Positions 53,417 through 62,876 are shown, numbered from the stretch's first letter. The stretch is 64,000 nucleotides of DNA from an uncultured Lachnospiraceae bacterium (GCA_947626435.1 CANQSB010000015.1:1-64000), one strand, 5' to 3'. Translations and numbers: made by a program. Notes: generated from the sequence alone by a model not told the origin.

Positions 53417-54565
53417 TTACTTTGCGGGCGGCATATGATATCTTTGCTCAAAGTCAGCCTTAATCTGTTCAAGCCTTGCCTGATCCTCAATGCGCTTCTG
53501 GCGCGCGTTGTCCTGAATCTGCTTTGTCTCATTTATGCCGTCAACAATAGTTTTCCAAGTAGTTTCAAGCGTCTCAATTTTGATAGAACTGCCTGACGCA
53601 AGCTGCGTCGTAAGCTTTGACTGCTCTACGGTATTCTGCGCGTTTCTTATAAGCATCTCGTTTGTCTTTTCGTCAAGCGCGGAAATGGCGTCTGCCTGAA
53701 TACGCTGGCGCTTTAGCAGAATAGCCTGCGCAATGCCCTGCTTAAAAACAGGCAGCGTAATGATAAACGCTGAGTTTATCTTTCTTACAAGGTTCATATT
53801 ACTGAATTCCATTGTCTTTATCATAGGAATGGACTGCATAGCCACACTCTCAGCCGTGCGCAGATCCTGAGTCCTCTGCTCAAGCATCATCAACGCCTGT
53901 CTGAGCGACTGCAGCTCAAACTGGATTGAATTATCGCCCGTTACCTGCATGTCGTTCTCGCGCTTTGCTATGTATTCCTCAAGCTCCCTGCAGCCCTGCT
54001 CGCCCGCAAGGATATACTTTACAAGCTGATGGTAATAATTTACATTCGCCTCAAACATATCGTTGAGCTTGCGGTTTGACTGCTTTATCTCTGATTCATA
54101 CTGCTTTAGCTGCACATAAATCTTGTCAACCTCATCGCCCATCGTATGATACTTCGCGAGGAGCTTGTCAACCTGCTTGCGCATATTCCCGAAAAGCTTG
54201 TCAAAAAAACCCGGGTTGTCTTTAAGCTCGTCAGGATCAAACTTCTCCATTACCTTCGCAAGAGCATTGAGCATTTCGCTTGAATCGTCTATCTGCGACA
54301 TATTCATGCTGTTCAGTATAACGTCTGACGCTTTGGAAATCTCCTCCGCCGCCTCTGCGCCGAAGCTTACGATACTCTCCATATTATCAAGTTCAATCGT
54401 GCTGACAATGGCGTCAACCTCCGGAGAATTTACAAGCGCGGCGTTCATCTGCTGCCTGTCCGCCACGATATCATAGCTCTCCACAACCTCAATCTCCTGC
54501 TTTGGCTGCGCAGCCACAGCCGTTGTCTGGTCATTCTGTGATGCCCTGCTAAAATCAAGTCCCAT
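53417..54565 (-). CDS. telA: Toxic anion resistance protein TelA family (YceH-like)
   Basis: 382 residues, largely helical: [20 protein letters not shown] near the start, then long coiled coils ([36 protein letters not shown]-like stretch) and the conserved [20 protein letters not shown]. This is PF05816, found beside TerD and YceG in ter/yce operons. It starts 4 bp after yceG, so they are cotranscribed. Role unknown, perhaps membrane-associated stress scaffold. Confidence 0.95.
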   Translation of the reverse strand: MGLDFSRASQNDQTTAVAAQPKQEIEVVESYDIVADRQQMNAALVNSPEVDAIVSTIELDNMESIVSFGAEAAEEISKASDVILNSMNMSQIDDSSEMLNALAKVMEKFDPDELKDNPGFFDKLFGNMRKQVDKLLAKYHTMGDEVDKIYVQLKQYESEIKQSNRKLNDMFEANVNYYHQLVKYILAGEQGCRELEEYIAKRENDMQVTGDNSIQFELQSLRQALMMLEQRTQDLRTAESVAMQSIPMIKTMEFSNMNLVRKINSAFIITLPVFKQGIAQAILLKRQRIQADAISALDEKTNEMLIRNAQNTVEQSKLTTQLASGSSIKIETLETTWKTIVDGINETKQIQDNARQKRIEDQARLEQIKADFEQRYHMPPAK

Positions 54566-54569
54566 AGTT

Positions 54570-56843
54570 TTAATTTCCTCTCTTAAAAATTATGTCACGC
54601 AATGAACGGCGTGAGTTAATGTTTACCTTGTCAAAATTCGGAATCGCCAAATCATATATATATTCGCCAATCTGGTGCTCCTCTATTATATTTTTCTCAA
54701 AATACTTTTCTACGCACTGATATCCCGTTGGCACGAAAAAAACTATGTCAAAGCCCACAAGATTTAAGAAAGCCGCCATAATGCTGTCCTCCAGAGAAAG
54801 CATGGCTTCCGAGGTATTGATGTATATGAGCTTCGGGTTTGTCTTCGTAAAGTCAAACCGCTGTATAAGCCTTAAAATATCCCTGTTAAGATTAAGCACG
54901 GTTGAAATTACCGTATATTGCGTACCGTTTTCATAAGTGCCGTCAATTATATTTGAATCAAGCAGCATCTGCAGCTTGTCAAGGATATGCTCCTGCATCT
55001 CGTCGCGCAGAAAGCCGTATGCGTAATTTTTATGCGCCTTGACTGCGTTTTTCTGCAGCTTTTTATCCTTGAGGAATGTCGCAGCCGCCGATTTAAACGG
55101 ATTTTCGTCCTCGCGCCGTATATAAGGCGCACCTTTTATGACAAACGTGTCATTTGTGATAAGTTTCTTTATCTCTGTCCAGTATTCAGGAACTTTGCCG
55201 TCCTTCACGCCCGATACCTTTGAAAAAATCACAGGCACGGTCACTATGGAATCCGTTATCGCAAAATTGGGGCGGAAGCGTATCTCCTCCTTCCACAGTA
55301 TCGCAATTTCCTCATATATAGAGCGCAGCGTCACGCAGACAGCCCGCTGGTACTGTTGGTTTCGGTACATTCCCGTGTCCTGGTACATCACGCTGTCAAG
55401 CTCACGCTCCGCGTGGTATGCCGCTGTGCCCATCTGCATATTCGTGTTTTCGCGCGGAAGCTTATCGACCTTTAGATAGTCCGCAAAGCGCTGCTCGTAC
55501 AGATTGTCCGCAGAAAGCCTGCATTTATCATTGATGTCAGGTATCAGTATAAGTACGTCGACAGGCAAGAGACTCAGCATTTTCATAAAAAGCGCCTCGC
55601 TGTCGTTGCGGCAGCCGCCGAGGTAAATAAACACGGCAACCTCGGGCATTTTCCAGCTTTTAAAAAGCCTGCCCTGATAGCGTCTGAGCCAGCAGAGCAG
55701 ATGCACCGCCTTGTTGGTGAGCTTGTTTATGGTGTCGTCGGTCTGCTTTATGTCCTCTAGCATAACGTCAATAAACGCCTTTTTCATAAGCTTCTGCAGC
55801 TCATTGCTTGGAGCGTATATGATGTTTGACGACAGCTCCTCCAGCATACGGTTTGTATTGTCGTAATTGTGCCTGCGTATGCCTGCTATTTCCTCGTTTG
55901 TCGGAGCGGGAATGCCATACTCGGCAAGCGCAAAACCTCTGTTTGAGCCTTTTATTTCCATATATAATTTATACAGGTCATTCAGATAAGTAATCTTGTC
56001 CTCCACGCCCTGCACACGCATAAAGCAGTTGTAAAAAAAGCGCTCGTCAGCGCCTCTTAGCGCGGCAGGCGTGAGTATATCGGCAAAGCCTTTTCCGCTT
56101 ATCCATGCATTCGTGCAGTTTACAAATGCGGGCGCGTCGCCGTAGAGCTTTTGAGTGTTGAATCTGTTCTCTATTTCCGCTCTGAGCCATTTTATGCCAA
56201 AATCCCTCGGAAACGCTGTCATATCGGGAAGTTCAAGATTGTCCGAATATTCAAGCTTTTTGTCCAGCTCGCGGTATGCGCTGTCGCCGTTGTACTGCAA
56301 AAGCACTATGTCACAGCCTGATTTGGAGAGCACGTTGAACATTTTAAGCTCATATCCGCTTATGCTGCCTTCGTACAAAATCTTTGGCAGCATGTTCCCG
56401 CCGAGAAGGTTCATGATGCGCTCAAATTTATAGTAGAGCCAGCACATGAATTTGATGTAGGCGTTCTTTAAAATGTTCTCGTTCTTTCCGTCTTTACGCA
56501 TTTGCTCGAGCGTATCGTAAAGCGCTTCGGCAACGTTTGTCCGCTGGTAGTCGTTCATGCGGGGCAGCCATTTTTTCAGGCCAAATGATATAAAGCTTAC
56601 GCTGAGCCTGAAATCTGAGCCCATTATTTCGACGTAGTAGGACAGGTTATTTTCGTCGGGGTTTGCGAGTCTCCCCTCGAGAATTACGCCTGTCTTGCGC
56701 GCCGCCTCATAGTATTTTAGGAGGAATTCTCTGACACTGTCATTATAGCCGTTTATTCTGTAGAAATATACGCCGCCTGCGCTGCGTTCATTGCATTTCA
56801 GGAAATAATCGTCTAAATTGCTTAGTGTCCTGCGTTCAAACAT
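54570..56843 (-). CDS. yceG: YceG-family protein of the ter biosynthetic module
   Basis: 757 residues from the ATG at 56843; the open frame from 56870 begins only with TTG. Matches the family labelled putative component of the biosynthetic module (B. subtilis YceG). Two related halves are visible: an N-terminal part to about 230 with FMCWLYYKFERIMNLLGGNM, LSKSGCDIVLLQYNGDS, and a second from about 380 with LLPVDVLILIPDINDKC, ending LVGFDIVFFVPTGYQCVEKY. The hydrophobic strands suggest an alpha/beta enzyme fold, but no catalytic residue can be named. Promoter at 56891-56919. Confidence 0.93.
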   Translation of the reverse strand: MFERRTLSNLDDYFLKCNERSAGGVYFYRINGYNDSVREFLLKYYEAARKTGVILEGRLANPDENNLSYYVEIMGSDFRLSVSFISFGLKKWLPRMNDYQRTNVAEALYDTLEQMRKDGKNENILKNAYIKFMCWLYYKFERIMNLLGGNMLPKILYEGSISGYELKMFNVLSKSGCDIVLLQYNGDSAYRELDKKLEYSDNLELPDMTAFPRDFGIKWLRAEIENRFNTQKLYGDAPAFVNCTNAWISGKGFADILTPAALRGADERFFYNCFMRVQGVEDKITYLNDLYKLYMEIKGSNRGFALAEYGIPAPTNEEIAGIRRHNYDNTNRMLEELSSNIIYAPSNELQKLMKKAFIDVMLEDIKQTDDTINKLTNKAVHLLCWLRRYQGRLFKSWKMPEVAVFIYLGGCRNDSEALFMKMLSLLPVDVLILIPDINDKCRLSADNLYEQRFADYLKVDKLPRENTNMQMGTAAYHAERELDSVMYQDTGMYRNQQYQRAVCVTLRSIYEEIAILWKEEIRFRPNFAITDSIVTVPVIFSKVSGVKDGKVPEYWTEIKKLITNDTFVIKGAPYIRREDENPFKSAAATFLKDKKLQKNAVKAHKNYAYGFLRDEMQEHILDKLQMLLDSNIIDGTYENGTQYTVISTVLNLNRDILRLIQRFDFTKTNPKLIYINTSEAMLSLEDSIMAAFLNLVGFDIVFFVPTGYQCVEKYFEKNIIEEHQIGEYIYDLAIPNFDKVNINSRRSLRDIIFKRGN

Positions 56844-56890
56844 AATGCTTTGTGTCACCTCGTCTGCCAAAACAATACTTTACTTTTTTT

Positions 56891-56919
56891 ATAATATCAT
56901 TTATTGCTGTTCAATTCAA
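56891..56919 (-). promoter_or_regulatory. Promoter of the yceG-telA-terD operon
   Basis: Minus strand TTGAAT (56914-56919), a 17-bp spacer and TATTAT (56891-56896). The structured element at 56972-57137 begins 53 bp upstream. Confidence 0.6.
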
Positions 56920-56971
56920 TAAAAAATGGGGGGTATAAATGTTAATTTTATTAATTATGTGGCGGCAGGCC

Positions 56972-57137
56972 GCCCGAGCAGGGGCATACACCCTATTCAG
57001 ACGCGCTTGCGCTCAGTGGAAAGCGTAGCGGTACTAAGCTCGGCAGTGCTTTAAAAGGAACCACGCTTTCAAAGCCTGCCTCGCTAAGGACCGACGCTTT
57101 CCAAGGGTCTTCATAGGGTGTATGCCCCTGCTCGGGC
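56972..57137 (-). repeat. Structured dispersed element, copy 3 (inverted orientation)
   Basis: 166 bp on the opposite strand to copies 1 and 2. Ends GCCCGAGCAGGGGCATACAC (through 56996) pair perfectly over 25 bp with 57113-57137. Internal: GGAAAGCG/CGCTTTCC, GGCAG/CTGCC, GCTTTGAAAG/CTTTTAAAGC. Flank TGCCAATACACTA is shared with copy 1 and GCGGCCTGCCGCC resembles copy 2's GCGACCTCGCGCC. Confidence 0.85.
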
Positions 57138-57202
57138 TAGTGTATTGGCATCCCCCACCCCACACACAATAACGCTTTCGCTGTTTTTTTTCGAAGACAA
57201 TT

Positions 57203-58750
57203 TTATGTTGTGAAGCCTCTTATGAAACTGTTGATAAATTCGTAGCCTACGGCGAGGTTTATGTTTTGTCCGTCGTCAAAGCCTGCGGTGCTTATGCCGA
57301 TTACTTCGCCGAACATGTTTAGGACTGCGCCGCCTGAACTGCCATGGGAGATGGGGGCTGTGAACTGTATCATGTCAATGTCGTCTATTTTTCTAAAGCC
57401 TGCGATGATTCCGTCTGATACGGAGTTGAACAGTCCTAATGGGCTTCCGATTGCAACTACCTTCTGACCGCGGACGAGCGGCTTTTCGCCTTTGTATATT
57501 GTAAGCGGATTGAGTGTGCGTTGTATACGGATTACTGCGAGGTCCAGCAGCTGGTTGTATTTTATTATTTCGTCGGTTTTGTAGACTGTATCGTCGTCTT
57601 CTATTCTGACAGAGTAGCTTAGTCCGCTGAATGCCACATGGCTGTTTGTGAGTATGTAGCCTTTCTGTCCTATCATGATGCCTGAGCCTGTGCCTGCTAT
57701 GTTTCCGTTTTTGTCATGTACGGCTATCATTACTACTGACGAGGCAAGGCGCGCAAGCTCCTCAAAATCAAGCTCGCGGTTATGTGTGCCGTTTCTCCGG
57801 GTTTGAATGTTATTCTGTACGCCTGTATTATTCACAGCTGAATTTTGCATACTTGTGTTTTGTGTGAATGCACTCTGCGTGTACGTATTCCGCATTCCTG
57901 CGTTTTGTGGATTAGCGTTTTGCGCAGCCGCATTTTTTCCGCGAGTCGGGTGTGTCACATCAACCACTATGCGCCCGCTGCCTTGACTTGGCGTAGCGCC
58001 TTGCGGTGCCGCCGAGGCTTGCGTATTCTGCCCGCATTTATATTTATTTTTATCATATCCGCTTATGTTTACATCACCAAAAGCGCCTATCTCTATTTTG
58101 CCCAGGCAGGGCAGCTCGGCGCATTTTTTGTCTATATCGCATTTACTCTGCAAAAGCAGCACATCTATCCCCAGACAGGTAAGCATATAGCAGAAGTAAA
58201 ATTCCTGCTCCTTTTGTATATTGTGAAAAACGCACTTCATAGAGCGGTGAATGTCCCACCCGTCAAGGAAATCTGCGCCTACGACATCAAGCCAATACAA
58301 AAGCTTTACCGCAAAGCTTTTCTCCATAGAGGAATTAGCGTTCGGATTATTTTTCCTGTAAATTTCAAGCGTTTCGTTTAACGCCGCGCCTGCGGGTTCA
58401 GATACATTTGAATGCGGCAGAACCGTCTTTGTTTCAAGGCTTCCTCTGCCGCCCTCCAGCCACTTTTCATAAAAAGCGCTGCAGCGGGCGACCTCATCTA
58501 TATCTGAAAGCGTGGGGAGTGAAAGCACTCTGGCGTATACGCCATGCCCTGCCTCCTCTGTCTTTGTCAAAAGCCTGTCCATTTCCTCTATGTCATTTAT
58601 ATATGAAGAATTAACTCCACATGCTTTGATAAAATACACATCTTTGCAGCCGCCGTTTACCCTGCCGCTCACATTGGCAAAAGCGGCAATTGAGGACAAA
58701 CCTATCGCATTGTATCTTCTCTCCAGCCCTTTTCTTCCTTCGCTATCCAT
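57203..58750 (-). CDS. YceG-like/trypsin-like serine protease fusion
   Basis: 515 residues. N-terminal about 230 residues resemble the N-terminus of YceG: SFAVKLLYWLDVVGADFLDG and YMLTCLGIDVLLLQSKCDID align with the corresponding CWLYYKFERIMNLL and LSKSGCDIVLLQYNGDSAY region. An Asn/Gln/Ala-rich linker (about 245-325) leads to a trypsin-like (HtrA-type) domain: His in YILTNSHVAFSG, Asp in LLDLAVIRIQ, Ser in SHGSSGGAVLNMFG. No PDZ domain. No signal peptide, so it acts inside the cell. Not described in the standard B. subtilis yce operon. Confidence 0.9.
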   Translation of the reverse strand: MDSEGRKGLERRYNAIGLSSIAAFANVSGRVNGGCKDVYFIKACGVNSSYINDIEEMDRLLTKTEEAGHGVYARVLSLPTLSDIDEVARCSAFYEKWLEGGRGSLETKTVLPHSNVSEPAGAALNETLEIYRKNNPNANSSMEKSFAVKLLYWLDVVGADFLDGWDIHRSMKCVFHNIQKEQEFYFCYMLTCLGIDVLLLQSKCDIDKKCAELPCLGKIEIGAFGDVNISGYDKNKYKCGQNTQASAAPQGATPSQGSGRIVVDVTHPTRGKNAAAQNANPQNAGMRNTYTQSAFTQNTSMQNSAVNNTGVQNNIQTRRNGTHNRELDFEELARLASSVVMIAVHDKNGNIAGTGSGIMIGQKGYILTNSHVAFSGLSYSVRIEDDDTVYKTDEIIKYNQLLDLAVIRIQRTLNPLTIYKGEKPLVRGQKVVAIGSPLGLFNSVSDGIIAGFRKIDDIDMIQFTAPISHGSSGGAVLNMFGEVIGISTAGFDDGQNINLAVGYEFINSFIRGFTT

Positions 58751-58824
58751 AAATCCATCACCATTCCAATTTACCGTAAAATACCCGTTATCAATCCCAA
58801 ACTAAGCAAATCTGCCAGCGCAAG

Positions 58825-58916
58825 CAATGGCATGCGCCAATAAAAGCTTAACAAATGTCTATTAGCACAAAATTCAAATCAAACATATCCGCCAACCGGA
58901 ACAATAGCATACGCCA
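58825..58916. repeat. Two imperfect direct repeats in the divergent protease-lyase region
   Basis: CAATGGCATGCGCCA (58825-58839) and CAATAGCATACGCCA (58902-58916), 77 bp apart, each embedded in about 30 bp of similar sequence (TGCCAGCG/CGCCAACC upstream and TAAAA downstream). Position between divergent promoters suggests regulator-binding sites. Confidence 0.45.
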
Positions 58917-58964
58917 TTTAAAACCCAACATTTTCATAATATCACAAATTTTCCAAACAGGCTA

Positions 58965-58993
58965 TTAATATTTGTTAAATGTTGTGATATAAT
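58965..58993 (+). promoter_or_regulatory. Promoter of the lyase gene
   Basis: TTAATA (58965-58970), a 17-bp spacer and TATAAT (58988-58993), leader about 55 nt. ATCACAA (58941) and TTGTGAT (58982-58988) form an inverted repeat overlapping the -10. The rest of 58751-59055 holds the two direct repeats and no gene. Confidence 0.5.
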
Positions 58994-59055
58994 ACAGTTA
59001 TTGTGCGCAATCTTAACCTTTGGCGCAAAATCAACCAGCATATACGGAGAAAATT

Positions 59056-60015
59056 ATGAAAAATTCTTTAATATATTACAGCGTCGGACCTCTGCTGTAC
59101 TGCCCCGCCAACAATGAAAAAATAGCGTCTTCCCTGATTAACCGGAAATTTGGCGACGGCTATTCACTTTCAATGTGCCTTGAGGATACCATAAATGACG
59201 GTCGCGTGGCTGAAGCGGAAAACCAGCTTATAAAATCAATCAAGGCTCTTTACGAGGCGCGTTTTGCCACACAGTTTTTTATGCCTAAGCTTTTTATACG
59301 CGTCAGAAATCCAATGCAGATAAACCGTCTTATTGGGCGCTTAGGCAGCGCGGCCGAGCTTGTCTGCGGCTTTATCGCGCCAAAATTTTCACCGGAGAAC
59401 GCCGACGAGTACCTTGACACAATGCAAAAAATAAACATGGGGCGCGACGGCACGATTTACTTTATGCCCATACTGGAAAGCCCTTGCATTGTCAATCTGT
59501 CCAACCGCGCGGAGGTTTTATATTCCTTAAAAGAAAAGCTTGATGCCGCCGCGGAGCTTGTGCTTAACATACGCGTCGGCGGCAACGACCTCTGCAATAT
59601 ATTCGGCTTCCGCCGCCATAGCGACGAATCCATACATAGAATCACGCCCATCGCAAATATTTTTTCGGACATCATTACGGTTTTCGGCACAGACTATGTG
59701 GTGTCAGGTCCTGTGTGGGAATATTATGACGGCGAAGGGTGGGACAGCGGACTTCAAAACGAGTTGAAGGACGATAGGCTCTGCGGTTTTATCGGCAAGA
59801 CCGTCATACACCCAAAGCAGATAAAGCTTGTAAACGAAGCCTATAAAGTGCCGCAAAAAGATTTTGACGATGCTAAAGCTATTCTTGGCTGGGACGGCGA
59901 CAGCGCAGCGCTTGTCGCGGGAAGCGCCGCCAAGGAGCGTATGAACGAATACAAAACACACTGTAACTGGGCGCAGAAAATTATGATGCTGGCGCAGGTC
60001 TACGGAGTTTCATAG
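59056..60015 (+). CDS. TIM-barrel C-C bond lyase of the HpcH/HpaI type (ter module)
   Basis: 319 residues from the ATG at 59056 with GGAGAAAATT upstream. YYSVGPLLYCPANNEKIASS at the N-terminus, DGYSLSMCLEDTINDGRVAE with acidic metal ligands, FIRVRNPMQINRL (Arg of the barrel), TIYFMPILES, and CGFIGKTVIHPKQI near the C-terminus, a citrate-lyase-beta/HpaI hallmark. HpcH/HpaI-like lyases are recurrent in ter biosynthetic clusters. It faces away from the protease gene, from which it is separated by a likely shared regulatory region. Confidence 0.92.
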   Translation: MKNSLIYYSVGPLLYCPANNEKIASSLINRKFGDGYSLSMCLEDTINDGRVAEAENQLIKSIKALYEARFATQFFMPKLFIRVRNPMQINRLIGRLGSAAELVCGFIAPKFSPENADEYLDTMQKINMGRDGTIYFMPILESPCIVNLSNRAEVLYSLKEKLDAAAELVLNIRVGGNDLCNIFGFRRHSDESIHRITPIANIFSDIITVFGTDYVVSGPVWEYYDGEGWDSGLQNELKDDRLCGFIGKTVIHPKQIKLVNEAYKVPQKDFDDAKAILGWDGDSAALVAGSAAKERMNEYKTHCNWAQKIMMLAQVYGVS

Positions 60016-60185
60016 ACTACCTTGTATTTTCACGCAAAAAAGAGTATTCTTAATAATAAGCGCTGCTTGGTTATTTGCAAAATGTTTTTCATGCTATCCG
60101 AATGGAATTTTGCAATTTCTAATTATATTAAGCGGCAAAGAACGGTATAAATTTAGACCGTAAAAAACGAAATGGGGGATTTTTT

Positions 60186-61043
60186 ATGGAAGAAAATAAA
60201 ACTGTGATAAAACAAGCTTATTATACGGGAGAGCGCCCTCTTTTTGGCACGCATAATTTGTCAATCTACGACACTATTTTTACTGACGGCGAATCGCCGC
60301 TGAAGGAATGCTCGGATATAGAGCTTTCGGGGTGCATGTTTAAGTGGAAATACCCTTTATGGTATTCAAAAAACATACGCGCCAGAGAGTGTGTCTGGTT
60401 TGAAATGGCGCGGGCGGGCGTATGGTACACTGACAATATAGATGTGGAGGACTGCCAGATTGAGGCGCCTAAAAATTTCCGCCGCTGCAATGGCATAATG
60501 TTCAAAAATGTGTCATTTCCAAACGCCGCCGAAACCCTATGGAGCTGCCAAAACATAAATATGGAGCAGGTGGTCGCAAAGGGTGATTATTTTGCGATGA
60601 ACAGCACCGACATGAAAGTAAACAATTTCACGCTTTATGGCAACTATTCATTTGACGGCGCGAAGAATGTCGAGATACATAATTCAAGGCTGCTTTCCAA
60701 GGATGCCTTCTGGAACAGCGAAAATGTCACAGTATACAATTCCTTTATATCAGGTGAATACCTTGGCTGGAACGCAAAAAACCTGACGCTTATAGACTGC
60801 ACGATTGAAAGCCTTCAAGGGATGTGCTACATTGACAATCTGGTTATGAAAAACTGCAAGCTGATAAACACCACTCTCGCCTTTGAATATTCCACAGTCG
60901 AGGCGGACATCACCGGCAAAATCAACAGCGTAATAAACCCGAGCGCAGGCTCTATCACCGCAGACAGCATTGACGAGCTTATTATTGAAAAAGATAAGAT
61001 TGACCCATCAAAAACAATAATTACATGTCGAAATAATTCTTGA
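60186..61043 (+). CDS. DUF3737 beta-helix protein
   Basis: 285 residues with DUF3737 features: YYTGERPLFGTHNLSIYDTI, FKWKYPLWYSKNIRARECVW and EYLGWNAKNLTLIDCTIES. The sequence has a periodic pattern (NIDVEDCQIE, KNVEIHNSRL, LVMKNCKLIN) typical of a right-handed parallel beta-helix. No signal peptide. GGGGGATTTTTT precedes the ATG. The family is common in Firmicutes; its role is unknown. 170 bp separates it from the lyase gene with no clear promoter beyond a TATAA-like box near 60151. Confidence 0.92.
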   Translation: MEENKTVIKQAYYTGERPLFGTHNLSIYDTIFTDGESPLKECSDIELSGCMFKWKYPLWYSKNIRARECVWFEMARAGVWYTDNIDVEDCQIEAPKNFRRCNGIMFKNVSFPNAAETLWSCQNINMEQVVAKGDYFAMNSTDMKVNNFTLYGNYSFDGAKNVEIHNSRLLSKDAFWNSENVTVYNSFISGEYLGWNAKNLTLIDCTIESLQGMCYIDNLVMKNCKLINTTLAFEYSTVEADITGKINSVINPSAGSITADSIDELIIEKDKIDPSKTIITCRNNS

Positions 61044-61076
61044 ATATTTATGCCTTTATTCAATTTCAGACAATAA

Positions 61077-61142
61077 AAAATCCCAATGTAGCTATATCTT
61101 TGGTCATTAAGCTTATAACCGCATACCCTACATTGGGATTTT
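61077..61142. terminator. Bidirectional terminator
   Basis: AAAATCCCAATGTAG (61077-61091) is exactly complementary to 61128-61142 with a 36-nt loop. It separates the convergent DUF3737 (plus) and SHOCT-like (minus) genes, with T/A tracts on both sides. Confidence 0.8.
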
Positions 61143-61154
61143 CATCAAAATATT

Positions 61155-61685
61155 TTACTGCAAAATAGCGCGGGTTTTCTCCTCATATTCTTCCCTTGAT
61201 ATAATGTCCATCTGGTACTGCAGTTCTACCTTTTTGAGCGCCTCGAAATTATCCAGCCTTTTCTGCGCCTTGGCAAGCTTTTCCTCATACTCCTCTGTGG
61301 AAATTACATCCATCTCCAGCGCCTTGTCGAGTTTTTTCTTCTCGCCGTCATACTGGTCCTGCGCCTTTTTTCTGTCCTTTTCGATATTGTTTTGCTTTAT
61401 CTGCTGCTCCCTCTGTTTTAGCTGCGCGTCAATCTCGGCAATCTTTTCGAGCTCGGGCTTTATCTGTTCAATGATATCAGATACATCAAACGCGTCATAC
61501 TGATACGAGTTTTCGATGTATGCGACATACTTTTTGCCAATCTCCGCATAGCGGCTTTCAAGCCTCTTTTCTATTGCCGCTTTCTTAATTTTCATATTAG
61601 CGGCCTCCGTCTGCTCGCGCGTCACATTGCCTATCGTGTTTCCTACTTCCTTTGCCTTTCTTGTAGCTTTGTCAAAAAAATCCAT
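61155..61685 (-). CDS. SHOCT-like coiled-coil protein
   Basis: 176 residues from the ATG at 61685 (GGAGAAAATAAA upstream; MDFFDKATRKAKEVGNTIGN). A long coiled coil (about 75-110) is followed by two SHOCT-type short helical hairpins: LDKALEMDVISTEEYEEKLA and VELQYQMDIISREEYEEKTR. SHOCT motifs usually mediate oligomerisation. It lies in the ter locus next to the ATP-grasp gene, consistent with a scaffold role. No signal peptide. Confidence 0.88.
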   Translation of the reverse strand: MDFFDKATRKAKEVGNTIGNVTREQTEAANMKIKKAAIEKRLESRYAEIGKKYVAYIENSYQYDAFDVSDIIEQIKPELEKIAEIDAQLKQREQQIKQNNIEKDRKKAQDQYDGEKKKLDKALEMDVISTEEYEEKLAKAQKRLDNFEALKKVELQYQMDIISREEYEEKTRAILQ

Positions 61686-61858
61686 TTTATTTTCTCCTCT
61701 CCCTGCTGACATTCCATCAGACATTTACATGCAATAGCGCCGTCCGGCGCTTCATAGCCTTATTTTATCATCTGGTCAAAATTTTTCCAGCAAACAATTT
61801 ATAAAAACCATAAAGAAAATCTTAAATAAACGGTAATAAAAAACATAATCCCATAACT

Positions 61859-62866
61859 TTAGATTACAATCTGCGGTATCTCTATATATGAAACTACTTT
61901 TTCACCTCTAAACGGCGTCCAGCCTACTTCCTTTCCCAAAAGCTTGTTTAGCGCAATATTGGGAATGTTAATTCCTGACGCAAGACAGCTCATAGGTACG
62001 CCGCCGGACATCCGCGTGTTTATTTCCAAAAGGTACGGCGTCCCGTCCTCCGAGAGCTTAAACTGAATATTGCATGGATATTCGAGTCCAATGCCATCCA
62101 CCACAACCTCACACATTTTGTAAATCGCCTCGTCGAAGAAAACACGCTCGTCCCGCGTCCAGCCTTTCCTGCGCATAACCGCAATCAGTCCCCGACTTGT
62201 CGAAAGGCAGTCCACGCTTATCTCATCGCCTGAAAGATACGGCATTACAAGCATGTCCTTAAAGCTTTCCTGACTCCTTAAAATATCCGCCAGCTCGCGG
62301 TAAGCGATTTTTGCGCCCTGATAATAGCTAAGCGACTCAAATCGGTCGATTTCGCCAACAATCCTCCGAAAGCTCATTCCTCCTTCGTCCTGCACATATT
62401 TACAGCACACGCCGCCAGCACTTTGACAGAGCTTTTCATATGCCCGTTCAAACTCCGCGCTGTTGTTTACGACAAAATAATCAGGCACATTTATGTCCTT
62501 ATTCTTCTTGAAGAACTCATATGTCTTCGCCTTATCGCTCAAAAAGGAAATTTTATCATATCCGTCCGCCAAAAGCCTGACGCCAAGGCTTTCAAACCGT
62601 TCCCTCTGGCGGCTTATCTCAACCATCTCCCTGCGCGGTACAAAAACATCTATATTATGAGCCTTGCAAAATTCCAAGCAAAAACTGACATAGCTGTCAC
62701 CTTTAAGCTCACTGTCCACATACCACTCGTCGCAGGCATTTCTTATCACAGAATTAACAGCCAAGTTGCTGCCGACTACATATATCTCCTGACTTTCATC
62801 TCGTTTCATAAGCCCTATTATCTGGTGCGCCGTACTAAACCAATGATTAAACCACACCCGTACCAT
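61859..62866 (-). CDS. ATP-grasp ligase of the ter biosynthetic module
   Basis: 335 residues from the ATG at 62866 (MVRVWFNHWFSTAHQIIGLM). N-terminal preATP-grasp Rossmann part (1-110), then an ATP-grasp fold resembling the carbamoyl-phosphate synthase large-subunit type: GDEISVDCLSTSRGLIAVMR, IGLEYPCNIQFKLSEDG and the Mg2+/ATP loop LLEINTRMSGGVPMSCLASG. Substrate unknown; such ligases accompany TerD genes with StiP, PRTase and HAD partners. The frame stays open upstream through a G9 run and four 63-bp repeats, starting only with TTG, so the longer product is doubtful. Confidence 0.88.
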   Translation of the reverse strand: MVRVWFNHWFSTAHQIIGLMKRDESQEIYVVGSNLAVNSVIRNACDEWYVDSELKGDSYVSFCLEFCKAHNIDVFVPRREMVEISRQRERFESLGVRLLADGYDKISFLSDKAKTYEFFKKNKDINVPDYFVVNNSAEFERAYEKLCQSAGGVCCKYVQDEGGMSFRRIVGEIDRFESLSYYQGAKIAYRELADILRSQESFKDMLVMPYLSGDEISVDCLSTSRGLIAVMRRKGWTRDERVFFDEAIYKMCEVVVDGIGLEYPCNIQFKLSEDGTPYLLEINTRMSGGVPMSCLASGINIPNIALNKLLGKEVGWTPFRGEKVVSYIEIPQIVI

Positions 62867-62876
62867 ACTGCCACCA

